This document shows positions 34,031 through 44,154 of a stretch of DNA of 64,000 bases, piece after piece. The notes below the pieces were generated by a model that worked only from the letters and a program-made list of their open reading frames with translations, was not told where the DNA came from and searched no databases. How positions within the stretch are numbered: position 1 is the stretch's first letter; every line of letters starts with the position of its first letter. The DNA comes from Methylorubrum populi (GTDB taxonomy: Bacteria; Pseudomonadota; Alphaproteobacteria; Rhizobiales; Beijerinckiaceae), in NCBI RefSeq assembly GCF_002355515.1, contig NZ_AP014809.1:3868501-3932500 (forward strand), given 5' to 3'. Both the position numbers and the translations under genes were made by a program.

Positions 34031-35356
34031 TTAGTCGGCGTACTGGGCGACGGGCTGGGCGGTCGATCCGATCGCCGCCGCGTCCTTGCCGCCGTTCTCC
34101 GCGCCGTCGGTGTCGTGGCTGTCGGTATCGATCGGCTTGCCCTCGTCGGTGGCGGCCTCGGTCTTCCACGGGACGGTCTTCACCTGGATACCGGCGGTGA
34201 TCTTCTGGAAGCCCTCGACGACGACCTTCTCGCCGCCCTCGAGCCCCTCGCGGATCAGCCAGTTGCCGCCGACGACCGGGCCGACCTCGACGGGCTGGAG
34301 CATGACCTTGCCGTCGGGCTTGACCACCCAGACCTCCGGCTTGCCGTCGCTGGTGCGCTGGATCGCCTGCTGCGGCACGGCGATGGCGTCCGCGTCGATG
34401 CCCTGCTTGATCCGGGCGCGGACATACATGCCGGGGAACAGCTCGTTGTGCGGGTTCGGGAACTGCACGCGCAGCGTCACTTGCCCGGTGCTCGGATCGG
34501 CGGTGACGTCGGAGAAGAGCAGGCGGCCGGCCGAGCCGTAGAGCGAGCCGTCATCCATGATGAGGTGGACGTTGGCGGTGTCGGCGGCAAGCTTGGAGAG
34601 CTCGCCCGAGGCGATGTCGCGGCGCAGCTTGTTCAGCTCGCCCACCGACTGGGTGATGTCGACGTAGATCGGGTCGAGCTGCTGGATCGTGGCGAGCACG
34701 CCGGTCGCGCCGGACTCGATCAGCGTGCCCTCGGTCAGCAGCGCCCGCCCGATGCGGCCGGAGATCGGCGCGCGCACATCGGTCCAGGACAGGTTGAGCT
34801 TGGCCCGGTCGCGGGCCGCCTTGGCGCCGGCGACCTCGGCCTCGGCCTGCTTCTTGGCGGCGAACGCCGTGTCGTACTGCGCCTGGCTCGCGGTGTTGCG
34901 GGCGAGCAGGGTCTCCAGGCGCTCGGCCTGCTGGTTGGCGAGCACCAGAGCCGCCTCCCGGTTAGCCAGCGCCGCCTCGGCGCTCGCGAGCTCCACCTGA
35001 TAGGGCGCCGGGTCGATCTTGTAGAGGACGTCGCCCTCGTTGACGTAGCTGCCCTGCTCGAACAGGCGCTTGACCACCAGTCCCGAGACCCGCGACCGCA
35101 CCTCGGCGATCCGCATGGGCGCGACGCGGCCGGGAAGGTCGCGGACGTAGGGGATTGGCTGCGGGCGCACGCTGACGACGCTCACCTCGGGCGGCGGCAG
35201 CGGCACGGGCGCGGCGGCCTTCTGCTCGTTGCAGGCCGAGACGGCCACGAGGACGGCGCCGACGAGGAGGGAGGCCGGCAGGGTCCAGCGGGAACGGCTG
35301 CGGCCGGTCTTGACGAGACCGAGCCCGCTGCCGGGCGACTGGGTGGACGGCGTCAC
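34031..35356 (-). CDS. RND efflux periplasmic adaptor (membrane-fusion) lipoprotein
   Basis: AcrA/MexA-like adaptor of about 441 residues. A hydrophobic segment ends in VAVSACNEQ, a lipobox. The lipoyl half-motifs (VRSRVSGLVVKRLFEQGSYV; LSWTDVRAPISGRIGRALL) flank an alpha-helical hairpin rich in Ala/Glu. The beta-barrel and membrane-proximal domains follow, and the tail is Asp-rich. The GTG at 35356 is favoured because GGAG lies just upstream; an ATG at 35392 gives a 453-residue form. No TetR-like regulator is next to the pair. Confidence 0.94.
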   Translation of the reverse strand: MTPSTQSPGSGLGLVKTGRSRSRWTLPASLLVGAVLVAVSACNEQKAAAPVPLPPPEVSVVSVRPQPIPYVRDLPGRVAPMRIAEVRSRVSGLVVKRLFEQGSYVNEGDVLYKIDPAPYQVELASAEAALANREAALVLANQQAERLETLLARNTASQAQYDTAFAAKKQAEAEVAGAKAARDRAKLNLSWTDVRAPISGRIGRALLTEGTLIESGATGVLATIQQLDPIYVDITQSVGELNKLRRDIASGELSKLAADTANVHLIMDDGSLYGSAGRLLFSDVTADPSTGQVTLRVQFPNPHNELFPGMYVRARIKQGIDADAIAVPQQAIQRTSDGKPEVWVVKPDGKVMLQPVEVGPVVGGNWLIREGLEGGEKVVVEGFQKITAGIQVKTVPWKTEAATDEGKPIDTDSHDTDGAENGGKDAAAIGSTAQPVAQYAD

Positions 35357-35738
35357 GATAAGGTTGCTCCTACGATGCTCGACAGGTCGCATCGGCGTCG
35401 TTCCGTCGGCGGGTCAGCCGTCGGGCCGATGTGACGGACGCGGGCGACGGACTTCGAAAGAAGGATGCCGTCCTGCGTCACGGGGGCGGGCGGAGACCGG
35501 GTGGTCTCGCGCACCGTTGCAATCAGCGGGCCGCCACGACGATCCAAGGAGACGATCCGAGGATCGGAGGGGCCCGGACGAGGATGCCGACAGCATCGGG
35601 GATCGGCCGTGCAGGACGATGACGTGCGGTCAACCTGCATCCTGGGCGCGAAGTTTGGCAATCCGACGACGGCGTCGAATTGCGCCACGCCATCGGTCCA
35701 GCCCTTCGAGGTTCCTTGCGAGCGGGACGGCCCGCCGG
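35357..35738. promoter_or_regulatory. Upstream region of the efflux operon
   Basis: Nothing certain is coded here. It should hold the promoter of the RND operon. Short frames on both strands show no domain features. Confidence 0.4.
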
Positions 35739-36107
35739 TCAGGTCCGGGGTGGACGTTCGAACGGACCGCGCTCCGCGGCGTCGGGGTTCCGATCGGAGG
35801 CCGGACGCGGAAGGGCCGCGCCATCCGCGCCATCCGGACCGGGAAGGATCGCGCTCACGCGCCCGTGGCTCGCCACCTCGTCGAGATCGAGCATCACGCG
35901 TCCGACCCGAACGCTGGCGAGGGGATCCGTGTCGGGGCGCTGCTCGAACGTCGCCTCGGCGCGCGCCTGCGGGACCCCGCCGAGAGCCGCGCCGTCGGCC
36001 GGCAGGCCGATGACGACGAGCAGGCTCAGCAGCCCGGCCAGGGCGGACAGGACGAGACGGGTCGGAAGGCCGGCATGTGCACGGCCCGGCAAGGCAGGGC
36101 GGGGCAT
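35739..36107 (-). CDS. Possible small membrane or exported protein
   Basis: A frame from the ATG at 36107 encodes 122 residues. It has a basic start, a hydrophobic stretch (RLVLSALAGLLSLLVVIGLP), then an Ala/Arg/Pro-rich tail without a recognised domain. A longer frame from 36302 is also open. No convincing ribosome site is seen. It could be a real signal-peptide protein or chance in GC-rich DNA. Confidence 0.35.
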   Translation of the reverse strand: MPRPALPGRAHAGLPTRLVLSALAGLLSLLVVIGLPADGAALGGVPQARAEATFEQRPDTDPLASVRVGRVMLDLDEVASHGRVSAILPGPDGADGAALPRPASDRNPDAAERGPFERPPRT

Positions 36108-36401
36108 GAGGGTCACGGTGACATCATTGTGGTGGACGAAACGTTGCCATTCAATCGCGTGCGACATTCTGGCAGGCCCTTCGGCACGGCCTCCCGCGGG
36201 TCCCATCCTGCGGACCATGCCGAGGCCTTCGAGGGATGTGCCGAGCCGCACGGCGTTCCGGGCAGGCCCGACGATTCGGCGCGGGCGTTGCCGAGAACCC
36301 ACACCCTTGCCTTCCTCCTGCCCTGACCGGCGGCCCTAACCCGCACGATCTGCCCGCCGGAATCCTGTCGCGGCGGCACCCCTTCGAGGAGGAGACCCGT
36401 C
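36108..36401 (+). promoter_or_regulatory. Upstream region of the L,D-transpeptidase gene
   Basis: Nearly 300 bases without a supported gene; frames here have no domain features. The 3' end carries the strong AGGAGGAGAC ribosome site (36386-36395) that selects the TTG start at 36402. Confidence 0.45.
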
Positions 36402-37001
36402 TTGACGAACCGATCCTTGACGACCCGTCCCGCGCTGTCGCGCCTTGCCGCAGCGATCGCCCTCGGCGGCGCCCTCGCGACGTCCGTCCCCGGACCAGCC
36501 CGGGCGAATCCGCTCGACAGCGGGCCGCTTGCCGACTTCATCAACGTCTTCAAGACCCAGGCCATCCCGCGCGAGACGGTGTCCTATGCCGGCAAGGAGA
36601 AGCCCGGCACCATCGTGATCTCGACGAGCCAGCGCCGGCTCTACTACGTGCTCGGCGGCGGCGAGGCGATCCGCTACGGCGTCGGCGTCGGGCGGCGCGG
36701 CTTCTCGTGGTCGGGCACGAAGACGATCACGGGCAAGAAGGAATGGCCGGCCTGGCGCCCGCCGTCGCAGATGCTGGCCCGCCGCCCGGACCTGCCGCGC
36801 TACATGGCCGGCGGCCAGGACAATCCGCTCGGCGCCCGCGCCATGTATCTCGGCTCGTCGCTCTACCGCATCCACGGATCCAACGAGCCGGAGACGATGG
36901 GCGCGGCGGTGTCGTCCGGCTGCATCCGCATGACCAACAAGGACGTGGTCGATCTCTACGACCGGGTTCGGGTCGGGACGAAGGTGATCGTGAAGGATTG
37001 A
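36402..37001 (+). CDS. L,D-transpeptidase (YkuD/ErfK family)
   Basis: Periplasmic enzyme that forms 3-3 cross-links in peptidoglycan or attaches outer-membrane proteins to it. 199 residues with a signal peptide (LSRLAAAIALGGALATSVPG). The YkuD domain starts GTIVISTSQRRLYYVLGGG and holds the catalytic motif HGSNEPETMGAAVSSGCIRM with the nucleophile Cys. The start is a TTG at 36402 preceded by a strong AGGAGGAGAC at good spacing; no nearer ATG gives a signal peptide. Monocistronic; the convergent amide operon ends 75 nt away. Confidence 0.93.
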   Translation: MTNRSLTTRPALSRLAAAIALGGALATSVPGPARANPLDSGPLADFINVFKTQAIPRETVSYAGKEKPGTIVISTSQRRLYYVLGGGEAIRYGVGVGRRGFSWSGTKTITGKKEWPAWRPPSQMLARRPDLPRYMAGGQDNPLGARAMYLGSSLYRIHGSNEPETMGAAVSSGCIRMTNKDVVDLYDRVRVGTKVIVKD

Positions 37002-37075
37002 CGCAGAACGCCCTCCACCCGGGTCGGATGGAGGGCGCTCGGCCGCACGACGTCAGGTTCGAGCCCGAGGCGGGC

Positions 37076-38128
37076 TCAGCGCGGGTCGGGCGGGCCCTCG
37101 CCCTTGCCGACGAAGGGGATGCCCTCGATCGGGCATTCCTCGGTGCCGACGCTGGACCGCGTGATGGCGCGCACCGCGTCGCGGGTGCCGTCGGGGTCCT
37201 CGATCCAGCGGCGGTAGAAGTCGTAGGGGCATTCCGACATCCCGTGCCGGTTCTCCTTCGAGTTGATCATGCCCGTGTAGCCGCGGTGCAGCAGCTTGAA
37301 GAGGTGGTTCTCCGACTGGCCGTGGGCGCGGAAGTCGCGGATCAGGAATTTCGAGAGCGCCGCGTACTGGATGCCCATCTCCTCCTCGCCGCACTCGCCG
37401 AGCGTGCGGCCGTCGAAGCCGATGATCGCCGAGTGGCCGAAATAGGAGTAGACGCCGTCGAAGCCAGCGGCATTGGCCACCGCGACGTAGGTGTTGTTGG
37501 CGAACGCCATCGCCTTCGAGATCAGGACCTGCTGCTCCTTGGCCGGGTACATGTAGCCCTGGCAGCGGATGATCAGCTCGGCGCCGCGCATGGCGCAGTC
37601 GCGCCAGATTTCGGGGTAATTGCCGTCATCGCAGATGATCAGGCTGATCTTCAGCCCCTTTGGACCGTCCGAGACGTAGGTGCGGTCGCCCGGATACCAG
37701 CCCTCGATCGGGGTCCAGGGCATGATCTTGCGGTACTTTTGCACGATCTCGCCCTGGTCGTTCATCAGGATGAGCGTGTTGTAGGGGGCCTTGCGCGGAT
37801 GCTCCTCGTGGCGCTCGCCGGTGAGCGAGAACACGCCCCAGACCCCCGCCTTGCGGCAGGCATCGGCGAAGATCTCGGTCTCGGCCCCGGGGATGGAGGA
37901 GGCGGTCTCGTACATCTCGGCCGCGTCGTACATGATGCCGTGGGTCGAGTATTCGGGGAAGATCACGAGATCGAGACCCGGCAGGCCGGCCTTCATCCCG
38001 ATGATCATCTCGCCGATCTTCTTGGCGTTCTCGATGACCTCGGCCTTGGTGTGCAGGCGCGGCATCTTGTAGTTCACGACGGCCACGCCGACGCTGTCCT
38101 GACTCGATGAAATATCGCCGTGCATCAT
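37076..38128 (-). CDS. amiE: Aliphatic amidase
   Basis: Hydrolyses short aliphatic amides such as acetamide and propionamide to the acid and ammonia. The 350-residue protein aligns from its first residues ([20 protein letters not shown]) with Pseudomonas AmiE. The nitrilase-superfamily triad is visible: Glu in FPEYSTHG, Lys in KYRKIMPW, Cys in [18 protein letters not shown]. Last gene of the amide operon; a GC-rich hairpin (38161-38181) lies between it and the porin gene. With FmdA it covers formamide and longer amides. Confidence 0.97.
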   Translation of the reverse strand: MMHGDISSSQDSVGVAVVNYKMPRLHTKAEVIENAKKIGEMIIGMKAGLPGLDLVIFPEYSTHGIMYDAAEMYETASSIPGAETEIFADACRKAGVWGVFSLTGERHEEHPRKAPYNTLILMNDQGEIVQKYRKIMPWTPIEGWYPGDRTYVSDGPKGLKISLIICDDGNYPEIWRDCAMRGAELIIRCQGYMYPAKEQQVLISKAMAFANNTYVAVANAAGFDGVYSYFGHSAIIGFDGRTLGECGEEEMGIQYAALSKFLIRDFRAHGQSENHLFKLLHRGYTGMINSKENRHGMSECPYDFYRRWIEDPDGTRDAVRAITRSSVGTEECPIEGIPFVGKGEGPPDPR

Positions 38129-38160
38129 GGCGGCGTTTCCTCCGGTTTCGGGTGAGGGGA

Positions 38161-38181
38161 GGGGCCCGCCGCGCGGACCCC
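38161..38181 (-). promoter_or_regulatory. Hairpin between porin gene and amiE
   Basis: Minus-strand RNA forms a 9-bp stem GGGGTCCGC/GCGGGCCCC with a 3-nt loop. No T-run follows, so it is more likely an mRNA-stability or processing element than a terminator. Confidence 0.45.
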
Positions 38182-38218
38182 TAGTCTTGCCTCGGAACGT
38201 CTCGGCTCAAACTGCCCC

Positions 38219-39679
38219 TTAGCCTGGGGCGAGGCCGAGGAGTGTTCCGAGGGGAACGACGAGGGTGAAGCCGCCGTAGAAGCCGTCCTTGGCGCGGCGG
38301 GCGGTGTAGGGGTTCCAGAACGAGTTCGGGTTGACCACGTACTGCACCACCGGCTCGACGATCACGCCCGCGCCGACGTCGAGATGCGCGTTGGCCTCGA
38401 AGATGAACTTGTCGCGCGCGTACGGCGCGCCCGAGCCGCCGGAGATGAAGTTCGCGTCCGAGAGGAACTGCGTGTAGTTCTCCGACAAACGCTGCCAGTT
38501 CATCTTCAGGCCGAAGGTGTCGTTCGGCCGGCTCTGGTCGGGTGCCTGCAGCAGCACGCCGACGAACGAGTTGAAGCGGATCGGCACCGTCGGGTCGAAG
38601 GAATAGCCCGTGCCGGTATAGAGCGAGATCGCCGTCGGGTGCGGGTTGGCCACCAGCCCGCCATCGGCGCGCCAGACCGTCTGCGTGCCGGTGAGCACGA
38701 GGCCGGACGTGCCCGTCTTCTGCAGCGCCGGGGTGCCGGGGTTGAGGCCGCGGGAGGTGCCCAGCACCGTCTTGAAGTTGTCGTCGTGGTCGGCGGTGTT
38801 GACGAAGCCGGTGAGCGAGGCGCGTCCCGGATAGGCGGTCATGGTGTAGTCGGTCTTGTAGCCGATCTCGGTCATGACGAGCGCGCCCGAGAGGCGCTCG
38901 TAGCCCCAGTCGTAGCCGGACAGCGCGTTGGTGCCGGGGTTCACCGAGAAGGCGCCGGCCTGGATGTAGGTGGTGGGCGAGAGCTGGTAGGCGGCATTCG
39001 CCCCCCAGACGGCGTAGAGCGGCGAGGTGAAGCCGGCGTTGATGTAGAACAGGTCCTGGAAGCAGGAGTTGATCGAGTTGCACGGCGGCAGGCCGTAGTA
39101 GCGATCTGGGTGGGTGCGGCCGAACTCGATGACGAGGCGGTCATCGAGGAGCTTCTGCTCGTAGGTGAGCAGCGAGAGGCGGTTGGAGTTGGGGTTGTAG
39201 GGCGGCTGGTAGCCGACGGTGGTGTCGCCGATATCGGCGGCCATGTTGAGGTTGCGCACGAGACCGAAGAAGGTCTGGGTGAACTTGATGGTGCCGCCTG
39301 CGATGTTGGCGAGCTTCTGCATGTCGGCGGACATGGAGAGGACGAAGTAGGCGGAGTTGGACTGCTCGCCGGTGCGCAGGCCGGCCGATGGGTTGGCCTG
39401 GTAGAAGTCGTAGATGTTGATGTCGAAGGTGAGCCCGCGGGCGGCCATGTCGGTGGCCCAGGGGGCGAGCGGCCCGACGCGGACGGGGTCGGCGGGCTTG
39501 GCGGCGATGTTGGGATCGGTGCGCGGCTGCGTCTGATCGTTGAACTGGCCCACCGGGGAGGGCTGCTGCGCCAGCGCGCCGCCCGACCCCGCAAGGCTCG
39601 CGGCAAGCAGCGCGCCGGCCGTTCCGATCCTGACGCCGCGGCGGCGCCGTGTCGTCGTCCGTGTCATTCCTTCAGTCAT
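38219..39679 (-). CDS. OprB-family outer-membrane porin (FmdC-like)
   Basis: Outer-membrane beta-barrel of 486 residues with a signal peptide (GTAGALLAASLAGSGGALAQ). The mature part has alternating-hydrophobicity strands and aromatic girdles (FDINIYDFYQANPSAG, LVIEFGRTHPDRYYGLP, LPPCNSINSCF, FGLKMNWQRLSENYTQ) as in carbohydrate-selective OprB porins. In Methylophilus an OprB-like porin, FmdC, is part of the amide operon; this position supports the same role here. The start at 39679 follows GGGGACTGACG; an ATG at 39667 would also fit. Confidence 0.88.
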   Translation of the reverse strand: MTEGMTRTTTRRRRGVRIGTAGALLAASLAGSGGALAQQPSPVGQFNDQTQPRTDPNIAAKPADPVRVGPLAPWATDMAARGLTFDINIYDFYQANPSAGLRTGEQSNSAYFVLSMSADMQKLANIAGGTIKFTQTFFGLVRNLNMAADIGDTTVGYQPPYNPNSNRLSLLTYEQKLLDDRLVIEFGRTHPDRYYGLPPCNSINSCFQDLFYINAGFTSPLYAVWGANAAYQLSPTTYIQAGAFSVNPGTNALSGYDWGYERLSGALVMTEIGYKTDYTMTAYPGRASLTGFVNTADHDDNFKTVLGTSRGLNPGTPALQKTGTSGLVLTGTQTVWRADGGLVANPHPTAISLYTGTGYSFDPTVPIRFNSFVGVLLQAPDQSRPNDTFGLKMNWQRLSENYTQFLSDANFISGGSGAPYARDKFIFEANAHLDVGAGVIVEPVVQYVVNPNSFWNPYTARRAKDGFYGGFTLVVPLGTLLGLAPG

Positions 39680-39843
39680 CGTCAGTCCCCAACCCGTCCT
39701 CTGCACCGGCCTCCCCACAGGGTTCGTCCCGCTTGTCGTGTCGCGGCCGGCGGCTCCCTCGCGGAGCGATTTTCAGTCGATTGCTTCCTCCGGAAGCGTG
39801 GCGGCGGGCGCACCGGGCGCGTCCGCCGCGAGGGGTGCTCAGC

Positions 39844-40161
39844 TCAGTGGCTGATCATCCAGGGCCGCGCGTTCGGGAAGCTCTTGGCCGCCGCCGGGGC
39901 GGCCGTCGTCTTCTTCGGCGAGCAGCAGCCGCAGCCGGCGCCGTGGCTGCGGGCGCGCCGCGGCTCGTGGCGGCTGCGCTCGTTGGTGGCGTGGGCGGCC
40001 TTGAGGCCCGGATCCATGCCGGAGATCCGCGGGGCGGTGAGGAAGGCGCGCTGGCATTCCCCGCCGCAATCCGGGCAGTCATGCGGGTCCTTGAACTGCG
40101 CCATCGGGCGCAGCACCGTGAACGGACCACAGCTCTCGCAGGCGTAATCGTAGACCGGCAT
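39844..40161 (-). CDS. fmdB: FmdB-type zinc-ribbon protein
   Basis: Small protein of 105 residues. The N-terminus reads MPVYDYACESCGPFTVLRPM, then CPDCGGECQRAF, the four-Cys zinc ribbon of the FmdB family. A second Cys cluster (AGCGCCSPKK) lies in the tail. FmdB has been proposed as regulator of amidase expression in Methylophilus, but its function is not settled. It follows fmdA by 2 nt, so the genes are co-translated. Confidence 0.92.
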   Translation of the reverse strand: MPVYDYACESCGPFTVLRPMAQFKDPHDCPDCGGECQRAFLTAPRISGMDPGLKAAHATNERSRHEPRRARSHGAGCGCCSPKKTTAAPAAAKSFPNARPWMISH

Positions 40162-40163
40162 GA

Positions 40164-41393
40164 TCAGAGGTCCGGCGAGAGCGGCATCTGGACGGAGCCG
40201 TCCAGGAACTTCGTCGGCCCGGCCGCGGACGGGTTGATGTCGAAGTCGAAGATGCCGGTCGGAATCCAGAGCGTGGCGCAGGCGTTCGGGATGTCGACGA
40301 CGCCGGAGATATGGCCCTGGACCGGGGCGGTGCCGAGGATCGAGTAGGCCTGGGCGCCCGAATAGCCGAACTTCTTCAGGTACTCGATCGCGTTGAGGCA
40401 GGCCTGACGGTAGGCGACCGTCACGTCGAGGTAGTGCTGCTTGCCGTACTCGTCGACCGAGACGCCCTCGAAGATCAGGTGATCGTCGTATTTCGGCGTG
40501 ACGGGCGAGGGCTTGAAGATCGGGTTCTTGATCCCGTACTTGGCCATGCCGTCCTTGATCAGGCTGACCTTGAGATGGACCCAGCCCGCCATCTCGATGG
40601 CGCCGCAGAAGGTGATCTCGCCGTCGCCCTGGCTGAAATGCAGGTCGCCCATGGAGAGGCCGGCACCCGGCACGTAGACGGGGAAGTAGATCTTCGAGCC
40701 GCGCGACAGATCCTTGATGTCGCAATTGCCGCCGTGCTCGCGCCCCGGCACCGTGCGGGCGCCCGTCGCCGCGGCGTTCTCCTTCGCCTCGCCCTTCAGG
40801 CGGCCCATATGCGCGGTCGGGCCGAAGGGAAGGGTGGCCAGCGCCGGCACCCGGCTCGGATTGGTGTCGTAGAGCGCTTTTTCGCGGGTGTTCCAGGTCT
40901 CCAGCATCTTCGGATCGGGCAGGCAGCCGATCAGGCCGGGATGGATCAGGCCGGGGAAGCGCACGCCGGGCACGTGGCGCGACTTGGTGAACATGCCCTC
41001 GAAGTCCCAGATCGACTTCTGGGCCTGGGGGAAGTGCTCGTCGAGGAAGCCGCCGCCGTTGTTCTTCGAGAAGAAGCCGTTGAAGCCCCACTGGCTCTCG
41101 GGCTTGGCGCCGATATCGAGCAGATCGACCACGAGCAGGTCGCCGGGCTCGGCGCCCTCGACACCGATCGGGCCGGAGAGGAAGTGCACGATCGACAGGT
41201 CGATATCGCGCACGTCGTCGGCGGAATCGTTGTTCTTGATGAAGCCGCCGGTCCAGTCATAGGTCTCGACGATGAAATCGTCGCCGGGCTTCACGGTCGC
41301 GACCATCGGAATGTCCGGGTGCCAGCGGTTGTGCACCATGTCGTTGTCGTAGGCCGACTGCGTGAGATCGACCTTGATCAGGGTCTCGGGCAT
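40164..41393 (-). CDS. fmdA: Formamidase (acetamidase/formamidase family)
   Basis: Hydrolyses formamide to formate and ammonia, supplying nitrogen and, in a methylotroph, formate for energy. 409 residues with family motifs NRWHPDIPMVATVKPGDDF, VETYDWTGGFIKNND, VHFLSGPIGVEGAEPGDLLV, RFPGLIHPGLIGCLPD, GREHGGNCDIKDLSRGSKIY and GDLHFSQGDGEITFCGAIE. The start at 41393 has AAGGAGC upstream; the frame continues upstream to 41648, but that sequence is non-homologous. It lies between an alpha/beta hydrolase and fmdB in the amide operon. Confidence 0.96.
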   Translation of the reverse strand: MPETLIKVDLTQSAYDNDMVHNRWHPDIPMVATVKPGDDFIVETYDWTGGFIKNNDSADDVRDIDLSIVHFLSGPIGVEGAEPGDLLVVDLLDIGAKPESQWGFNGFFSKNNGGGFLDEHFPQAQKSIWDFEGMFTKSRHVPGVRFPGLIHPGLIGCLPDPKMLETWNTREKALYDTNPSRVPALATLPFGPTAHMGRLKGEAKENAAATGARTVPGREHGGNCDIKDLSRGSKIYFPVYVPGAGLSMGDLHFSQGDGEITFCGAIEMAGWVHLKVSLIKDGMAKYGIKNPIFKPSPVTPKYDDHLIFEGVSVDEYGKQHYLDVTVAYRQACLNAIEYLKKFGYSGAQAYSILGTAPVQGHISGVVDIPNACATLWIPTGIFDFDINPSAAGPTKFLDGSVQMPLSPDL

Positions 41394-41560
41394 TTCCTTC
41401 GCAGCTCCTTTTAGCGTCCAGAATTCGGGCAGCCGTCCCCGTTGCGTGTCCGGCATGAGTCCGGCCGCCCCCGTGGATCGTTGTTGTCGTTCTTCGTTCA
41501 TCCGGCGCCGGTGAGCGCCGGATCGGGTCGGGCGGGCCGCCGGGGCGCCCCGCCGATGGC

Positions 41561-42577
41561 TCAGGTCGCGAGCAGCTCCTTCAACGCCGCATCCAGCACC
41601 GCGATGTCGTCGGGCGAGGTGCCGGGGCCGCCGGCGAAGTGGCCCCAATAGGTCTCGACCGTGCGCAGCTCCGCGTTCGGCATGTGCTCGACCTCGATGG
41701 CGCTGTCTTCCGGCGGGAAATACAGGTCGGTGGAGGCCGGCATCACGAAGGCCTTGGCCTTGATCGCCCCGAGCGCCTTCTTGAGATCACCGCCGTAGAG
41801 GTCGTTGGCGGAGATGTCGCCGGTCTGCCAAGTCCAGAGCATGGCGAGCAGGTTGTTGGCGTCCTTTTCGAGCAGCCAGCCCTCCCAGAAGCCGACGAGG
41901 AAGTCCTCGAGCGAGGCGTAGCCCATCTGCTTCAGGTCGGCCTCGACCCGGTAGAAGGTCTGCGAGAAGCCCCAGCCGGCATAGACCCGGGCCGCGGCGC
42001 GCAGGCCCTTCTGCGGCTGCTCGGCGTAGAAGCCGTCGGCGAAGGCGGCATCCGCCTGGAGCGCGGCCTTGACGCCCTCCAGGAAGACGAAGTTGTGCCG
42101 CGAGCACTTGGCCGAGCCCTGGAAGGGCAGGATGCGCTCGACCATGTCGGGGAAGAGCGCGCCCCAGTGGAAGGTCTGGAGCGCCCCCATCGACCAGCCG
42201 GTGACGAGCTTGACCCGCTCGATGCCGAACCTCTCCGTCACCAGCCGGTGCTGCTGCACCACGTTGTCGTAGGCCGTGACCTTGGGGAAGCGCGGCCCGT
42301 TGAAGGGCGCGGGCGTGTTGCTCGGCGATGACGACAGCCCGTTGCCGAACATGTTCGGCACGATGATGAAGTACCGCTCCGGATCGAGCGCCTTGCCCGG
42401 CCCGATCAGCCACTCGTTCTCGAGATGCGTGCCGGAATACCAGCACGGATAGACGATGACGTTGTCTCGCGCCGCGTTGAGCGAGCCGTAGGTCTTGTAG
42501 ACGAGCCGCGCGCCACGGATCGTCTGCTTCGACTGCAGGACGACGTCGCCGAGTTCGAAGATGTCGTAATCGGCCAT
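41561..42577 (-). CDS. Alpha/beta hydrolase of the homoserine acetyltransferase (MetX-like) family
   Basis: 338-residue protein with the MetX-like fold: LVYKTYGSLNAARDNVIVYP, GPGKALDPERYFIIVPNMFG, the nucleophile elbow VTGWSMGALQTFHWG (Ser about residue 129), an Asp in PASTDLYFPPE and a His in TYWGHFAGG. It lies in the amide operon rather than near methionine genes, so it is more likely an amide- or ester-hydrolysing or acyl-transferring enzyme than a methionine-pathway MetX. Its true substrate is not known. Confidence 0.86.
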   Translation of the reverse strand: MADYDIFELGDVVLQSKQTIRGARLVYKTYGSLNAARDNVIVYPCWYSGTHLENEWLIGPGKALDPERYFIIVPNMFGNGLSSSPSNTPAPFNGPRFPKVTAYDNVVQQHRLVTERFGIERVKLVTGWSMGALQTFHWGALFPDMVERILPFQGSAKCSRHNFVFLEGVKAALQADAAFADGFYAEQPQKGLRAAARVYAGWGFSQTFYRVEADLKQMGYASLEDFLVGFWEGWLLEKDANNLLAMLWTWQTGDISANDLYGGDLKKALGAIKAKAFVMPASTDLYFPPEDSAIEVEHMPNAELRTVETYWGHFAGGPGTSPDDIAVLDAALKELLAT

Positions 42578-42589
42578 CGCGAAAAGCCC

Positions 42590-43342
42590 TCAGACCGAGA
42601 GGAAGCGGGCGACCTGCGCCTCGTCGATGTCGGCGCGCAAACTCTCGTGGACGATCGCACCGTTCTCGATCACGAGAACCCGGTCGGCCACATCCATGGC
42701 AAAGCTCAGGACCTGCTCCGAGACGACGATCGACAGACCGCGCTCATCGCGAATCTTCTTCAGCGTACGCCCCATTTCACGAATAATCGAGGGTTGAATG
42801 CCCTCGGTCGGCTCATCGAGAAGCAGAACCTTCGGGTTGCTCGCGAGTGCCCGGGCGATGGCGAGCTGCTGCTGCTGGCCGCCGGAGAGATTGCCGCCGC
42901 GCCGGCCCTTCATCTCCAGCAGCACCGGGAACATCGTGTAGAGGTCCTGCGGCACCTTGCGCGAGCCGGTGACGGTGAGCCCCGTCTCGATGTTCTCCTG
43001 CACCGTCATGGTGGAGAAGATCATCCGGCCCTGCGGCACGTAAGCGAGCCCCTTGGCCACGCGGGTATGGCTCTTCAGGGTGGTGACGTCGGTGCCGTCC
43101 ACTGTGATCGTGCCCGACTTCGTCGGCACGATGCCCATGAGCGTCTTCATGAGCGTCGACTTGCCCATGCCGTTGCGGCCCATCACGGCGACGATCTCGC
43201 CGGGCGCCACGTTGATGTCGATGCCATGCAGAACCTCGCTCTGGCCGTAGGCCGCGTGGAGGTCGGAGATCGCCAGCATCGGCTGCGCGCCGGTCATGAC
43301 CGGCGGCACGACGGGGGAGGGAGAGGCGGCGGTCTGGAGCAT
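42590..43342 (-). CDS. urtE: Urea/short-chain amide ABC transporter ATP-binding protein UrtE
   Basis: LivF-type ATPase of 250 residues. Walker A VMGRNGMGKSTL, signature LSGGQQQQLAIARAL, Walker B KVLLLDEPTEGIQPS. It is the fifth gene of an urtABCDE-type cassette and lies 13 nt after urtD. Homologues named FmdF/FmdE in methylotrophs import short-chain amides and urea; UrtE in cyanobacteria imports urea. Which substrate dominates here is open. Confidence 0.93.
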   Translation of the reverse strand: MLQTAASPSPVVPPVMTGAQPMLAISDLHAAYGQSEVLHGIDINVAPGEIVAVMGRNGMGKSTLMKTLMGIVPTKSGTITVDGTDVTTLKSHTRVAKGLAYVPQGRMIFSTMTVQENIETGLTVTGSRKVPQDLYTMFPVLLEMKGRRGGNLSGGQQQQLAIARALASNPKVLLLDEPTEGIQPSIIREMGRTLKKIRDERGLSIVVSEQVLSFAMDVADRVLVIENGAIVHESLRADIDEAQVARFLSV

Positions 43343-43355
43343 GATCGATACGCCT

Positions 43356-44144
<789 letters not shown>

Positions 44145-44154
44145 GGATGTCTCC

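Noticed and set aside
30730..34200. Very long plus-strand frame (about 1156 codons) opposite the RND pump
   Set aside because: It is rich in Arg/His/Asp/Gly with no domain, mirrors the pump gene exactly, and is a typical high-GC shadow frame.
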